From Halorubrum aidingense JCM 13560 (GTDB lineage: Archaea; Halobacteriota; Halobacteria; Halobacteriales; Haloferacaceae): a stretch of 64,000 nt of DNA. This document shows positions 32,999 to 40,631 of this stretch, one piece after another. Location: contig NZ_AOJI01000033.1 in assembly GCF_000336995.1 (NCBI RefSeq), positions 45,440 to 109,439 of the forward strand. The letters run 5' to 3'. Within the stretch, counting starts at the first letter, position 1; the number at the start of each line of letters is the position of its first letter. The position numbers and the translations under genes were made by a program. A model generated the notes under the pieces. The model did not search any database, had not been told where the DNA came from, and saw nothing but the letters and a program-made list of their open reading frames with translations.

Positions 32999-34105
32999 GT
33001 GTTCGTCGTCCCTCTCGTCCTCGCGGCGTCCGCCCCTCTCGTTCTCGCGGCATCCGTTCCTCTCGCCCTCGCGGTGCCCGCAGCGCTCGGGCTCGCCGTC
33101 GCTCTCGACCTCGCGTTCGCGGAGCCCCCGCGCCGGCTCCATCCGGTCGCGCGCTTCGGCTCGGTCGTCGCGCGGTTCGACCGATCGTGGTCGCGCCCGC
33201 GGCTCGTCGGCGTCATCGTCGCGGCGGCGCTCCCGCTCGGCGCCGCGGCGGTCGCCGGTGGGTTCGTGGCGTCTGTGACGACGCTCGGGACGCGGGCGGG
33301 CGGCGGCTCGTCGACGGGCGCGATCCCGATCCTCGCCGTGCTCGTCGCGGGACTGCTCCTCTTTTCGGTCGTGAGCCTCCGGATGCTGCTCGACGTCACC
33401 GCCGAGGTCGTCGAGTTGACGGCGACGGACCCGGCCGCGGCCCGGGAGTCGGTCCGGGCGCTCGTGGGGCGGGACGCCGCCGACCTCTCGCCCGCCGAAC
33501 TCCGGAGCGCGGCCGTCGAGAGCGCGGCCGAGAACCTCGCCGACGGGTTCGTCGCCCCGCTCGGCGGGTTCGTCGTCGGGGCGACCGCCGCGTTGACGTT
33601 TACCTCGGCTCCCGTCCTCCCGCTCGGCGTCGCCGTCGCGGTCTGGGTGAAGGCCGTGAACACGCTCGACTCGATGCTGGGCTACCGGTCGAAGCCGGTC
33701 GGGTGGGCCAGCGCCCGGCTCGACGACGCGGTCATGTACCTGCCGGCGCGCGCGACCGCGCTCTCTCTCGCGATCGCGGCCCGATCGCCCGGAGCCCTTC
33801 GGGACGCCCGGAACTGGGCCAGGACGCCGAGTTCGCCGAACTCCGGGTGGCCGATGGCGACGGCCGCGACCGCCCTCGCGGTCAGACTGGAGAAGCCCGA
33901 CCACTACGCGCTCAACCCCGACGCGGCGGCTCCGGGCGTCGCTGACGCCCGTGACGCGGTGCGGCTCGTCGGGGTCGCCGGCGGCGTCGCCGCGGCGATC
34001 GCGGGGGGATCGGTGCTGGCGGTGTCGCTAGCGGTGTCGCTGTCGGCGGGATCATCGCTGTCGGCGTTGCTGTCGGCGGCGACCGAGGTGATCGGATGGC
34101 GCTGA
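32999..34105 (+). CDS. cbiB: Adenosylcobinamide-phosphate synthase CbiB
   Basis: A 368-residue membrane enzyme that attaches aminopropanol phosphate to adenosylcobyric acid. Family signatures: LDLAFAEPPRRLHPVARFGS, ESAAENLADGFVAPL and VNTLDSMLGYRSKPVGWASA, plus SPNSGWPMATAATALAVRLE. Several membrane helices are evident. GTG at 32999, 2 bp after cbiA, is taken as start. The first 25 residues are a 24-bp DNA repeat coding VPLVLAAS, APLVLAAS, VPLALAVP, so the N-terminal helix has been built or lengthened by slippage. The 3-prime end overlaps cobS by 10 nt. Confidence 0.92.
   Translation: MFVVPLVLAASAPLVLAASVPLALAVPAALGLAVALDLAFAEPPRRLHPVARFGSVVARFDRSWSRPRLVGVIVAAALPLGAAAVAGGFVASVTTLGTRAGGGSSTGAIPILAVLVAGLLLFSVVSLRMLLDVTAEVVELTATDPAAARESVRALVGRDAADLSPAELRSAAVESAAENLADGFVAPLGGFVVGATAALTFTSAPVLPLGVAVAVWVKAVNTLDSMLGYRSKPVGWASARLDDAVMYLPARATALSLAIAARSPGALRDARNWARTPSSPNSGWPMATAATALAVRLEKPDHYALNPDAAAPGVADARDAVRLVGVAGGVAAAIAGGSVLAVSLAVSLSAGSSLSALLSAATEVIGWR
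33007..33078 (+). repeat. 24-bp in-frame tandem repeat in cbiB
   Basis: Three 24-bp units starting at 33007, 33031 and 33055 share CTCTCGTYCTCGCGGC and encode the hydrophobic octads of the first membrane helix. Confidence 0.8.
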
Positions 34106-34872
34106 CCGCGGTCCGCGGCGCGCTCGGCTTCCTCACCCGGATCCCGGTCGGGCGCAGCGAGGCGGCGTGGGAGTCGTTCTCGCGCTCGCCGTGGACGTTC
34201 CCGTTCGTCGGGTACCTCGTCGGCGCGCTCGTCGCCCTCCCGCTTATGATGCCCGCGTTCGCTCCCGTCCCCGGACCGACCGTCGCGTTCGCGTTCATCG
34301 TGGCCGTCTACGGCGTGACGGGGATCACCCACCTCGACGGGGTGGCGGACCTCGGTGACGCCGCGGTCGTCCACGGGGACGTCGACGAACGCCGGCGCGT
34401 GATGCACGACTCCGCGCTCGGCGTCGGCGGCACGGTCGCGCTCGCCGTCGTCGTGCTCGGGCTCGCGACGGCGGCGCTCGGGCTGGTCGAGGTCGGGATC
34501 GCTCGGAGCCAGTTCCTGACCGCGGCCGGGATCGCCGTCGCCGCCGAGGTGGGTGCGAAGGCCGCCACCGCGACGCTCGTCTGCGTCGGCGACGCCGCCC
34601 ACGAGGGGCTCGGCTCCGCGCTGACGGGCGAGTCGTCGCCCCGCTCCGCGCTCCCGGCGCTCGCGCTGGCCGCGCCCGCCGCGCTGCTCGGCTGGCCGCT
34701 GGTGGCCCCCGGGATCGCCGCGCTCGGCGCCGCGCTGGCGACGGCGGCGCTTCTCGGTCGGTGGGCGAGCCACCGACTCGGCGGCGTTTCGGGCGACGTG
34801 CTCGGGGCGACGAACGAACTCGCGCGGGTCGTCGCGCTGCACGCGGGGGTGATCGCGTGGACGCTCTCGTGA
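34096..34872 (+). CDS. cobS: Adenosylcobinamide-GDP ribazoletransferase (cobalamin synthase)
   Basis: A 258-residue polytopic membrane enzyme that joins adenosylcobinamide-GDP with alpha-ribazole(-phosphate), completing the nucleotide loop. The motif GVTGITHLDGVADLGDA carries the metal-binding acidic residues, followed by RRRVMHDSALGVGGTVALAV. The C-terminal RLGGVSGDVLGATNELARVV is also diagnostic. Starts with ATG at 34096, inside the end of cbiB, and its end overlaps the preferred cobY start by 16 nt. Acts with CbiB and CobY at the membrane. Confidence 0.94.
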   Translation: MALTAVRGALGFLTRIPVGRSEAAWESFSRSPWTFPFVGYLVGALVALPLMMPAFAPVPGPTVAFAFIVAVYGVTGITHLDGVADLGDAAVVHGDVDERRRVMHDSALGVGGTVALAVVVLGLATAALGLVEVGIARSQFLTAAGIAVAAEVGAKAATATLVCVGDAAHEGLGSALTGESSPRSALPALALAAPAALLGWPLVAPGIAALGAALATAALLGRWASHRLGGVSGDVLGATNELARVVALHAGVIAWTLS

Positions 34873-35591
34873 TGTGCGGCGGCCGCGGGACCCGGCTCGG
34901 CGGCGAGCGGGAGAAGCCCCTCACCCGTGTCGGCGGCCGACCGATGATCGACCGGGTGCTCGCCGCGCTCGCCGAGAGCCGCGTCAAAACGGTCCACGCG
35001 GTCGTCTCGCCGCACGCGACGGCGACCCGGGGACACCTCGCCGACCGCGCCGCGGAGCGGTCCGCCCTCGAGCTCGTCGGCGCGCCCGGCGAGGGGTACG
35101 TCGCCGACCTGCAGTACGCAATGAACGCGATCGGCACGGGCGGTTCGGACGGCTCGGGCGGCCCGGGCGGCACGGCCGGTTCGGGCGGCGCGGCCAGTTC
35201 GATCGACTCGTCCGTGCTGACCGTCGCCGCCGATCTTCCGCTGCTCGACGACGAGGCGGTCGGCGCCGTGCTCGACGCGGCCCGCTCCGCCGGCGACGGT
35301 GACAGCGATCCGGCGTCGCTCACCGTCTGCGTGCCGGCCGAGCGCAAGCGCGAACTGGGCGTCAGCGCCGATTCGGCCGCGGCGACGATCGACGGCCGCG
35401 ACGTCGTACCCGCCGGGATCAACGTCGTCGGGGCGTCGACGGAGGGTGAGGACGGCGACGCCGACCCCGGCGCCGTCCGCGTCACCGACGACGCCCGGTT
35501 CGCCGTCAACGTCAACTATCCGTCGGACGTGCGGATCGCAGAGCGGCTCCTCGCCGGGGAGACCACCGACGACCGAGCGCACCCCTTATGA
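34857..35591 (+). CDS. cobY: Adenosylcobinamide-phosphate guanylyltransferase CobY
   Basis: A 244-residue nucleotidyltransferase that transfers GMP from GTP to adenosylcobinamide phosphate; archaea use CobY in place of bacterial CobU. The N-terminal signature is ALVMCGGRGTRLGGEREKPL and the metal site is VAADLPLLDDEAV. A Gly/Ser tract (GTGGSDGSGGPGGTAGSGG, about residues 95-113) interrupts the region before the metal site and comes from short DNA repeats. GTG at 34857 is preferred because it gives the full hydrophobic first strand; ATG at 34872 would cut it. Ends in ATGA overlap with cobD. Confidence 0.9.
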   Translation: MDALVMCGGRGTRLGGEREKPLTRVGGRPMIDRVLAALAESRVKTVHAVVSPHATATRGHLADRAAERSALELVGAPGEGYVADLQYAMNAIGTGGSDGSGGPGGTAGSGGAASSIDSSVLTVAADLPLLDDEAVGAVLDAARSAGDGDSDPASLTVCVPAERKRELGVSADSAAATIDGRDVVPAGINVVGASTEGEDGDADPGAVRVTDDARFAVNVNYPSDVRIAERLLAGETTDDRAHPL

Positions 35592-36712
35592 ATCTCGACA
35601 CCGCCATCGACCTCGACCGCGAACCGCACGGGAGCAGCGACGACCCCGACCTGTTGGATTTCTCGGCGAACACCAACCCCGAGGTCCCCGAGGGCGTCGA
35701 GGCGGTCTACCGCGAGGCGTTCGCGGCGTCGCGGACGTACCCGGCGGAGCCGCCCCAATCCTTCCGCGAGGCCGCCGCCGACTACGTCGACTGCGCTCCG
35801 GGAGAGGTGATTCCCACGCCCGGCGGGTTGGCGGCGATCCGGGCGGTCGTCGCGCTCGCGGTGGACCCGGGCGACACCGCGCTCGTCCCCTATCCGAGCT
35901 TCGGCGAGTACGCCCGGGAGGTGCGGCTGCAGGGCGGCGAGCCCGAGTTCGTCCCGGCCGAGCCGACGCCCCGCGGCGACTCGACCCGCGACACCGGTTC
36001 GATCCTCGACGCCGACCCGACCGGTCACGCGCTCGCGGTCGTCTGTACCCCGAACAACCCGACCGGAACCGCTTACGACCGCGAGGCGCTGGAAGCGTTC
36101 GCGGCGCGGTGCCGGGAGGCGGACACCGTGCTCCTCGTCGACGAGGCGTTCCTCGGGTTCACCGACCGCCGATCGCTCGCGGGGACCGAGGGCGTCGTCG
36201 TCGCCCGATCGCTCACGAAGCTCTTCGGGCTTCCCGGAATCCGGACCGGCTTCGCGGTCGCGACCGGGCGGCTCGGCGCGGCGTTGCGGCGCGCCCGCCG
36301 CCCGTGGAACCTGAGCGCTCCCGCGCTCGCGACCGGGGCGTACTGCATGCGGCAAGACGGGTTCGTCCGCGAGACCCGCGAGCGCGTCGCAAGCGAACGC
36401 GAGCGCATGCGAGCCGCCCTCGCCGACCGCTACGACGTGTTCCCGTCCGACGCGCCGTTCCTGCTGTTCGACGTCGGAGAATCCGGACGATCAGTCGAGG
36501 AACTCGTCGCGGCCGCCCGCGATCGGGGCGTCGCGCTCCGGGACGCGAGGACCTTCCGCGGTCTCGACTCGCACGTCCGGGTCGCCGTGCGGCGACCCGC
36601 GGAGAACGACCGCCTGCTGGCCGCGCTGGGCGTCGGCGGAACGGAGGCGGGGGGAGCGGAGGCGGACGGAGCAGAGACGGACGGAGCAGAGGCGGGCGGA
36701 GGCGACCGATGA
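35588..36712 (+). CDS. cobD: Threonine-phosphate decarboxylase-like aminotransferase CobD
   Basis: A 374-residue PLP fold-type I enzyme. It has DFSANTNPEVPEGVEA at the start, CTPNNPTGTAYD, VLLVDEAFLGFTD and the PLP lysine Lys211 in SLTKLFGLPGIRTGF, followed by the phosphate-binding Arg. Within this operon it is best read as L-threonine-O-3-phosphate decarboxylase making aminopropanol phosphate for CbiB. A histidinol-phosphate aminotransferase is the main alternative by sequence alone; the operon position argues against it. The C-terminal 25 residues are a Gly/Ala/Glu/Asp repeat (15-bp DNA unit). ATG overlaps cobY by 4 nt. Confidence 0.88.
   Translation: MNLDTAIDLDREPHGSSDDPDLLDFSANTNPEVPEGVEAVYREAFAASRTYPAEPPQSFREAAADYVDCAPGEVIPTPGGLAAIRAVVALAVDPGDTALVPYPSFGEYAREVRLQGGEPEFVPAEPTPRGDSTRDTGSILDADPTGHALAVVCTPNNPTGTAYDREALEAFAARCREADTVLLVDEAFLGFTDRRSLAGTEGVVVARSLTKLFGLPGIRTGFAVATGRLGAALRRARRPWNLSAPALATGAYCMRQDGFVRETRERVASERERMRAALADRYDVFPSDAPFLLFDVGESGRSVEELVAAARDRGVALRDARTFRGLDSHVRVAVRRPAENDRLLAALGVGGTEAGGAEADGAETDGAEAGGGDR
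36641..36699 (+). repeat. 15-bp in-frame tandem repeat at the cobD 3-prime end
   Basis: Units of the type GCRGAGRCGGACGGA repeat about three to four times and encode the GAEADGAETDGAEAG tail. Confidence 0.75.
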
Positions 36713-37479
36713 CTGAGTCCCCGGTGCTCGAAGCGACCGTACGCGAGGGCGTCCTCCGCCTGCGACGGCCCGAGACGCGCTGGCTTTCGACCGGGTGGAA
36801 CGGCGGTCGATCCCGGGGCGACGCGGTCTACAACGTCTCGGTGCCGGAGGGGTTCGCCCGGACCGACCTCGGCGCGTACCGCGACGAGCGGCTGGCGAGC
36901 GCCGGGTTCGGCGACGGGAAGCAGCGACCGACCGACGCCCCGCCGACGCTCTTCACCGGCGTCTCGATGGCGCACGCCCGCGGTGCGCGCTACGGCCCGG
37001 TCGTCGCGTACGCAACTGCTGGACTCTCGAACCCGGCGATGCTCCCGATGAACCCGGACGGCGGGGAACAGGCGAGCGTGCCCGAGGCGGCCGTTGCTGG
37101 TGCGACCGACGACGGGTCCTCGACGACCCCTCCCGGCACGGTCAACCTGATCGTCGCGACGACCCGGCGGCTCGCGCCCGGCGCCGCCGAGAATCTGGTT
37201 GCGGTCGCGGCCGAGGCGAAGGCGGCGACGCTCCTGCAAACGGCCGGCGTGCCGGGGACGACGAGCGACGCGATCGCCGTCGGCGACGACCCGACCGGGG
37301 AGCCGGCGGCGTTCTCCGGGAGCGCGACCCCCGTGGGCGCGGCGGCCCGCGTCTGCGTCCGCGACGCGGTGTGCGCGAGCCTGCGATCGCGGTACCCGAA
37401 CGACGACTTGCCCGGCCCGGCCGGCGACGCCGAGTACGGCGTCGTCGCCGACGACCGGGCGGCGGTTTTCGAACTATGA
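36709..37479 (+). CDS. cbiZ: Adenosylcobinamide amidohydrolase CbiZ
   Basis: A 256-residue amidohydrolase that removes the aminopropanol arm (and lower ligand) from scavenged corrinoids so they can be rebuilt with the cell's own ligand. Recognised by RWLSTGWNGGRSRGDAVYNV, VSMAHARGARYGPVVAYATA, GLSNPAMLP, GTVNLIVATTRRLAPGAAEN and AAEAKAATLLQTAGVPGT, then TSDAIAVG. CbiZ marks salvage in archaea that use CobY rather than the bifunctional CobU. ATG at 36709 overlaps the cobD stop by 4 nt; the end overlaps cobA by 4 nt. Confidence 0.92.
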   Translation: MTESPVLEATVREGVLRLRRPETRWLSTGWNGGRSRGDAVYNVSVPEGFARTDLGAYRDERLASAGFGDGKQRPTDAPPTLFTGVSMAHARGARYGPVVAYATAGLSNPAMLPMNPDGGEQASVPEAAVAGATDDGSSTTPPGTVNLIVATTRRLAPGAAENLVAVAAEAKAATLLQTAGVPGTTSDAIAVGDDPTGEPAAFSGSATPVGAAARVCVRDAVCASLRSRYPNDDLPGPAGDAEYGVVADDRAAVFEL

Positions 37480-38231
37480 CACACGACAACGACACCACCG
37501 ACGACACCCGCGACAGCACCGACAGCACAACCGACGGCGACACGGACGAGTCGGCCGCTGACGAGACCCGAACCCCCCGGACGCCCGGCGGCGGGTCGGC
37601 CCCCGAGCCGCAACCGATCGAGCCCGCCGCGCCCGAGGCGTTCGGGCTCGTGCAGGCGTGGTGGGGCGACGGGAAGGGGAAGACGACGGCAGCGATGGGG
37701 ATGGGCTTCCGGGCCGCGGGTCACGGTTACCGCGTCCACATGCTCCAGTTCATGAAGGGCGGCGCCGACAGCGTCGAGGGGGTGCGCGGCGAGTACAACG
37801 CCATCGCGGCGATGCCGGGGTTCACCTACGAGAACGCCGGCCACTACGGCTGGCACGGGCTCCTCGACGGCTCCGAGAACGACGAGCACGAGGCGAAGGC
37901 CGCGGCCGCGTTCGAGCGCGCCGAGGAGCTCGTCGCGGGCGCGGCGGACGCGGACCTGACCGAGCCGCTCCCGCTCGACGGGGAGGCCGACGCGGGGGTT
38001 CACATGCTGATCCTCGACGAGCTGCTGTACGCCGCCGACCGCGGGCTCGTCGCTCCCGAGGACGTGGTCGCGCTCGTCGAGTCGAAACCCGAGGCGCTCG
38101 AACTCGTCCTCACCGGGAGCCACGCCGAGCCCGACTACCTCGACGGGGTCGCCGACCTGATCACGAACGTCCGGAAGGTGGCGCACCCGTTCGACGCGGG
38201 CCACCGCGCGCGCCGGGGCACGGAGTACTGA
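37476..38231 (+). CDS. cobA: Corrinoid adenosyltransferase (CobA/CobO type)
   Basis: A 251-residue ATP:co(I)rrinoid adenosyltransferase adding the upper adenosyl ligand. The P-loop GDGKGKTT is at residues 64-71. Other signatures are HMLQFMKGG, LDELLYAADRGLV and VLTGSHAEPDYLDGVADLIT. The first 55 residues (MTHDNDTTDDTRDSTDSTTD onward) are a Thr/Asp-rich disordered extension absent from bacterial CobA. ATG at 37476 overlaps cbiZ by 4 nt. The product feeds CbiB and the later steps encoded around it. Confidence 0.93.
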   Translation: MTHDNDTTDDTRDSTDSTTDGDTDESAADETRTPRTPGGGSAPEPQPIEPAAPEAFGLVQAWWGDGKGKTTAAMGMGFRAAGHGYRVHMLQFMKGGADSVEGVRGEYNAIAAMPGFTYENAGHYGWHGLLDGSENDEHEAKAAAAFERAEELVAGAADADLTEPLPLDGEADAGVHMLILDELLYAADRGLVAPEDVVALVESKPEALELVLTGSHAEPDYLDGVADLITNVRKVAHPFDAGHRARRGTEY

Positions 38232-38255
38232 GCGGATGGCCCGACGACCTCAGCC

Positions 38256-39818
38256 GTGACGGAGACCGTATTGATCGCCGGCACCGCGAGCCACGCCGGG
38301 AAGAGCACGCTCGCGGCCGGGCTCTGTCGGCACCTCGCGCGGAACGGGGTCTCGGTCGCGCCGTTCAAGGCTCAGAACATGAGCAACAACGCGCGGGTCG
38401 CGATGGCCCCCGACGGGGAGTGGGGCGAAATCGGCGTCTCTCAGCACGTGCAGGCGCGGGCCGCCGGCGTCCCGGCGACGACCGATATGAACCCCGTGTT
38501 GCTCAAGCCCCGCGGCGGGGGCGAGAGCCAGATAGTCGTCGACGGCGAGGCGGTCGCCCACGTCGCGGCCGGCGAGTACTACGAGTCGCACTGGGAGGCC
38601 GCCCGCGAGGCCGCTATCGCGGCGCACCGTCGGCTGGCGGCCGATCACGACGTGATCGTCGCGGAGGGGGCGGGGAGCATCGCCGAGATCAACCTCCACG
38701 ACCGCGACCTGGCGAACGTCGAGTGCGCGCGATTCGCCGACGCGAAGATCTTGATAGCCGTCGACATCGAGCGCGGCGGCGCGTTCGCGAGCCTCTACGG
38801 GACGCTCGCGCTGCTTCCCGACGATATCCGCGACCGGGTCGCCGGGGCGGTCATCACGAAGTTCCGCGGCGACGCCGCGCTCCTCGATCCCGGCATCGCG
38901 GAGATCGAGGCGAAAACGGGCGTCCCGATCGTCGGCGTCGTCCCGCACGACGACCCCGGACTCCCCGCGGAGGACAGCCTCTCGCTGCCGGAACGGGCCG
39001 CCGCCGACGGAGATCCGACGACGGCGACCGAACTCGGCGCGGACGACGGCGTCCCCGACGACGAGGCAGTTCGTATCGCCGTGCCGCGGCTCCCGCACAT
39101 CTCGAATTTCACCGACGTGGAACCGCTGGCGCGGGAGTGGGGCGTCCGCGTGGCGTACGTCCCGCTCGATTCGGGGCTCGCCGGCGCCGACGCGGTCGTG
39201 CTCCCCGGATCGAAAAACACCGTCGACGACCTGTTGGCGCTGCGGGAGGCCGGATTCGACGAGACGCTCCGGGCGTTCGACGGCCCCGTCGTCGGGCTCT
39301 GCGGCGGGTACCAGCTGCTCGGCGAGCGGCTCACCGGGGCGGACGTCGAGGGAACCGGGTCGGCGTCGACGGTCGCGGGAATCGGCGTGCTCCCGGTCGA
39401 GACGCGCTTTACCACCGACAAGCGCGTGGAGCGCGTGACGCGAACTGTCGAGGGCGTCGGCCCCATCGCTGGCGCGAGCGGGACCGCGACCGGCTACGAG
39501 ATCCACGCGGGGCGGTCGTCGCCGACCGATCGCGTCGCCCGTCCCCTCGGCCCCGAAAGCGCGTCGACAGACCGCGTCCTCGGGACGTACCTCCATGGAC
39601 TGTTCGAGAACGAGAGCGTTCGAGACGCCTTCGTGGAGACGGCGTTCGAGGCGTCCGGGAAGTCCCGCCCGGCGCCGCGAGGGGAGAGAGCGGAGACGTC
39701 CCGGGAGGACCGATCCCCGTACGATCGGGCCGCGGACCTCGTCGCCGACAACGTCGATCTCGCGTCGCTCGACGGCCTCGATGCCCTCGACGCCCCCGAC
39801 ATCGCAGATCCCGACTGA
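38256..39818 (+). CDS. cbiP: Cobyric acid synthase
   Basis: A 520-residue glutamine-dependent amidotransferase that amidates four further side chains (b, d, e, g) of adenosylcobyrinate diamide. The synthetase domain has [32 protein letters not shown] and [18 protein letters not shown]. The glutaminase nucleophile is Cys349 in [13 protein letters not shown], and the catalytic His is in GYEIHAGRS. Also called cobQ. GTG at 38256, 25 bp after cobA, is the likely start. It closes the cobalamin operon; the thioredoxin gene after it has its own promoter. Confidence 0.94.
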   Translation: MTETVLIAGTASHAGKSTLAAGLCRHLARNGVSVAPFKAQNMSNNARVAMAPDGEWGEIGVSQHVQARAAGVPATTDMNPVLLKPRGGGESQIVVDGEAVAHVAAGEYYESHWEAAREAAIAAHRRLAADHDVIVAEGAGSIAEINLHDRDLANVECARFADAKILIAVDIERGGAFASLYGTLALLPDDIRDRVAGAVITKFRGDAALLDPGIAEIEAKTGVPIVGVVPHDDPGLPAEDSLSLPERAAADGDPTTATELGADDGVPDDEAVRIAVPRLPHISNFTDVEPLAREWGVRVAYVPLDSGLAGADAVVLPGSKNTVDDLLALREAGFDETLRAFDGPVVGLCGGYQLLGERLTGADVEGTGSASTVAGIGVLPVETRFTTDKRVERVTRTVEGVGPIAGASGTATGYEIHAGRSSPTDRVARPLGPESASTDRVLGTYLHGLFENESVRDAFVETAFEASGKSRPAPRGERAETSREDRSPYDRAADLVADNVDLASLDGLDALDAPDIADPD

Positions 39819-39878
39819 GACGGCGCCGGATCGGGTGTCGCCCGCCCCGCGGCTTCGGAGACGTGCTTCGGACGGAAA

Positions 39879-39887
39879 CTATATTGT
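39879..39887 (+). promoter_or_regulatory. Candidate TATA box for the thioredoxin gene
   Basis: ACTATATTG, 23-31 nt upstream of the ATG at 39910. It fits a leaderless transcript and separates this gene from the cobalamin operon. Confidence 0.5.
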
Positions 39888-39909
39888 TTGCTAGGCCCAA
39901 TACTCCTGT

Positions 39910-40407
39910 ATGAGCGACAGTGCAGAGCCGACGAGCGGGACGGAATCGGCCTCGGGAGCCCAGAGCGAACGAGAGCGGATCCGCGAACGCAAACTCGCGG
40001 AGCTCCGCGACCGGCTCGACGGCGACGGGGAGCCGATCGGCGAAGGCGGTTCGGAGACGGACGACGCGGCGGCCGCGACGGCGACGCCGTCGGAGCCGAT
40101 CCACGTCGGTGGCCCCGAGGAGTTCCGGCGCGTCATCGCCGACAACGACGTCGTCCTCGTGGACTGTTACGCCGACTGGTGCGGCCCGTGTCAGATGATG
40201 GAGCCCACCATCCAGGCGCTCGCGAGCGAGACGGGCGCCGCCGTGGCGAAGGTCGACGTCGACGCCAACCCCCAGATCGCCCAGCAGCTCGGCGCGCGGA
40301 GCATCCCCACGCTCCTCTTGTACGCCGACGGCGAGGCGGTCGACCGGTTCGTCGGCGCGCAGGACCGGGCGACTCTCGAATCGGCGATCGCGAGCCACAC
40401 GGTCTGA
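39910..40407 (+). CDS. trxA: Thioredoxin with N-terminal extension
   Basis: A 165-residue thioredoxin; the active site WCGPC has redox cysteines Cys91 and Cys94 (CYADWCGPCQMMEPTIQALA). The cis-proline segment is ARSIPTLLLYADG. The thioredoxin fold occupies about residues 60-165. The first 60 residues are a charged, partly helical extension (RERIRERKLAELRDRLDGDG) common in haloarchaeal thioredoxins and resembling the start of a Pcc1/PhoU-like coiled coil only superficially. It reduces protein disulfides in the cytoplasm; no dedicated partner is adjacent. Confidence 0.93.
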   Translation: MSDSAEPTSGTESASGAQSERERIRERKLAELRDRLDGDGEPIGEGGSETDDAAAATATPSEPIHVGGPEEFRRVIADNDVVLVDCYADWCGPCQMMEPTIQALASETGAAVAKVDVDANPQIAQQLGARSIPTLLLYADGEAVDRFVGAQDRATLESAIASHTV

Positions 40408-40472
40408 GGTCGACAGACGGCGTCGTGCCGCTCGCGACGCCCGAGGCCCTCGGTCGTCTGGTCGGGCCGTAT

Positions 40473-40556
40473 CGCGCCGGGCCGCACCGCGCTGCATCAC
40501 ACCGCGCCGGGCCGCACCGCGCTGGCCGCACGCCGATCGCGCCGGATCGCACCACG
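40473..40556 (+). repeat. 30-bp tandem repeat in the thioredoxin-hemAT spacer
   Basis: CGCGCCGGGCCGCACCGCGC recurs at 40473 and 40503 (22-bp perfect match, period 30), with a decayed third unit around 40533-40556. The surrounding 224-bp spacer has no supported gene. Confidence 0.75.
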
Positions 40557-40601
40557 GAAGCGGGACGTGCAGTTATTATTTCTGCGAGCCGGCGGCGAGG
40601 G

Positions 40602-40611
40602 GTTATAACGG
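40602..40611 (+). promoter_or_regulatory. Candidate TATA box for hemAT
   Basis: GGTTATAACG lies 21-30 nt before the ATG at 40632. A second AT patch, AGTTATTATTTC, is at about 40570. Either could serve; the first gives a leaderless mRNA. Confidence 0.45.
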
Positions 40612-40631
40612 CCGATTGGTTCCCCACTGCC

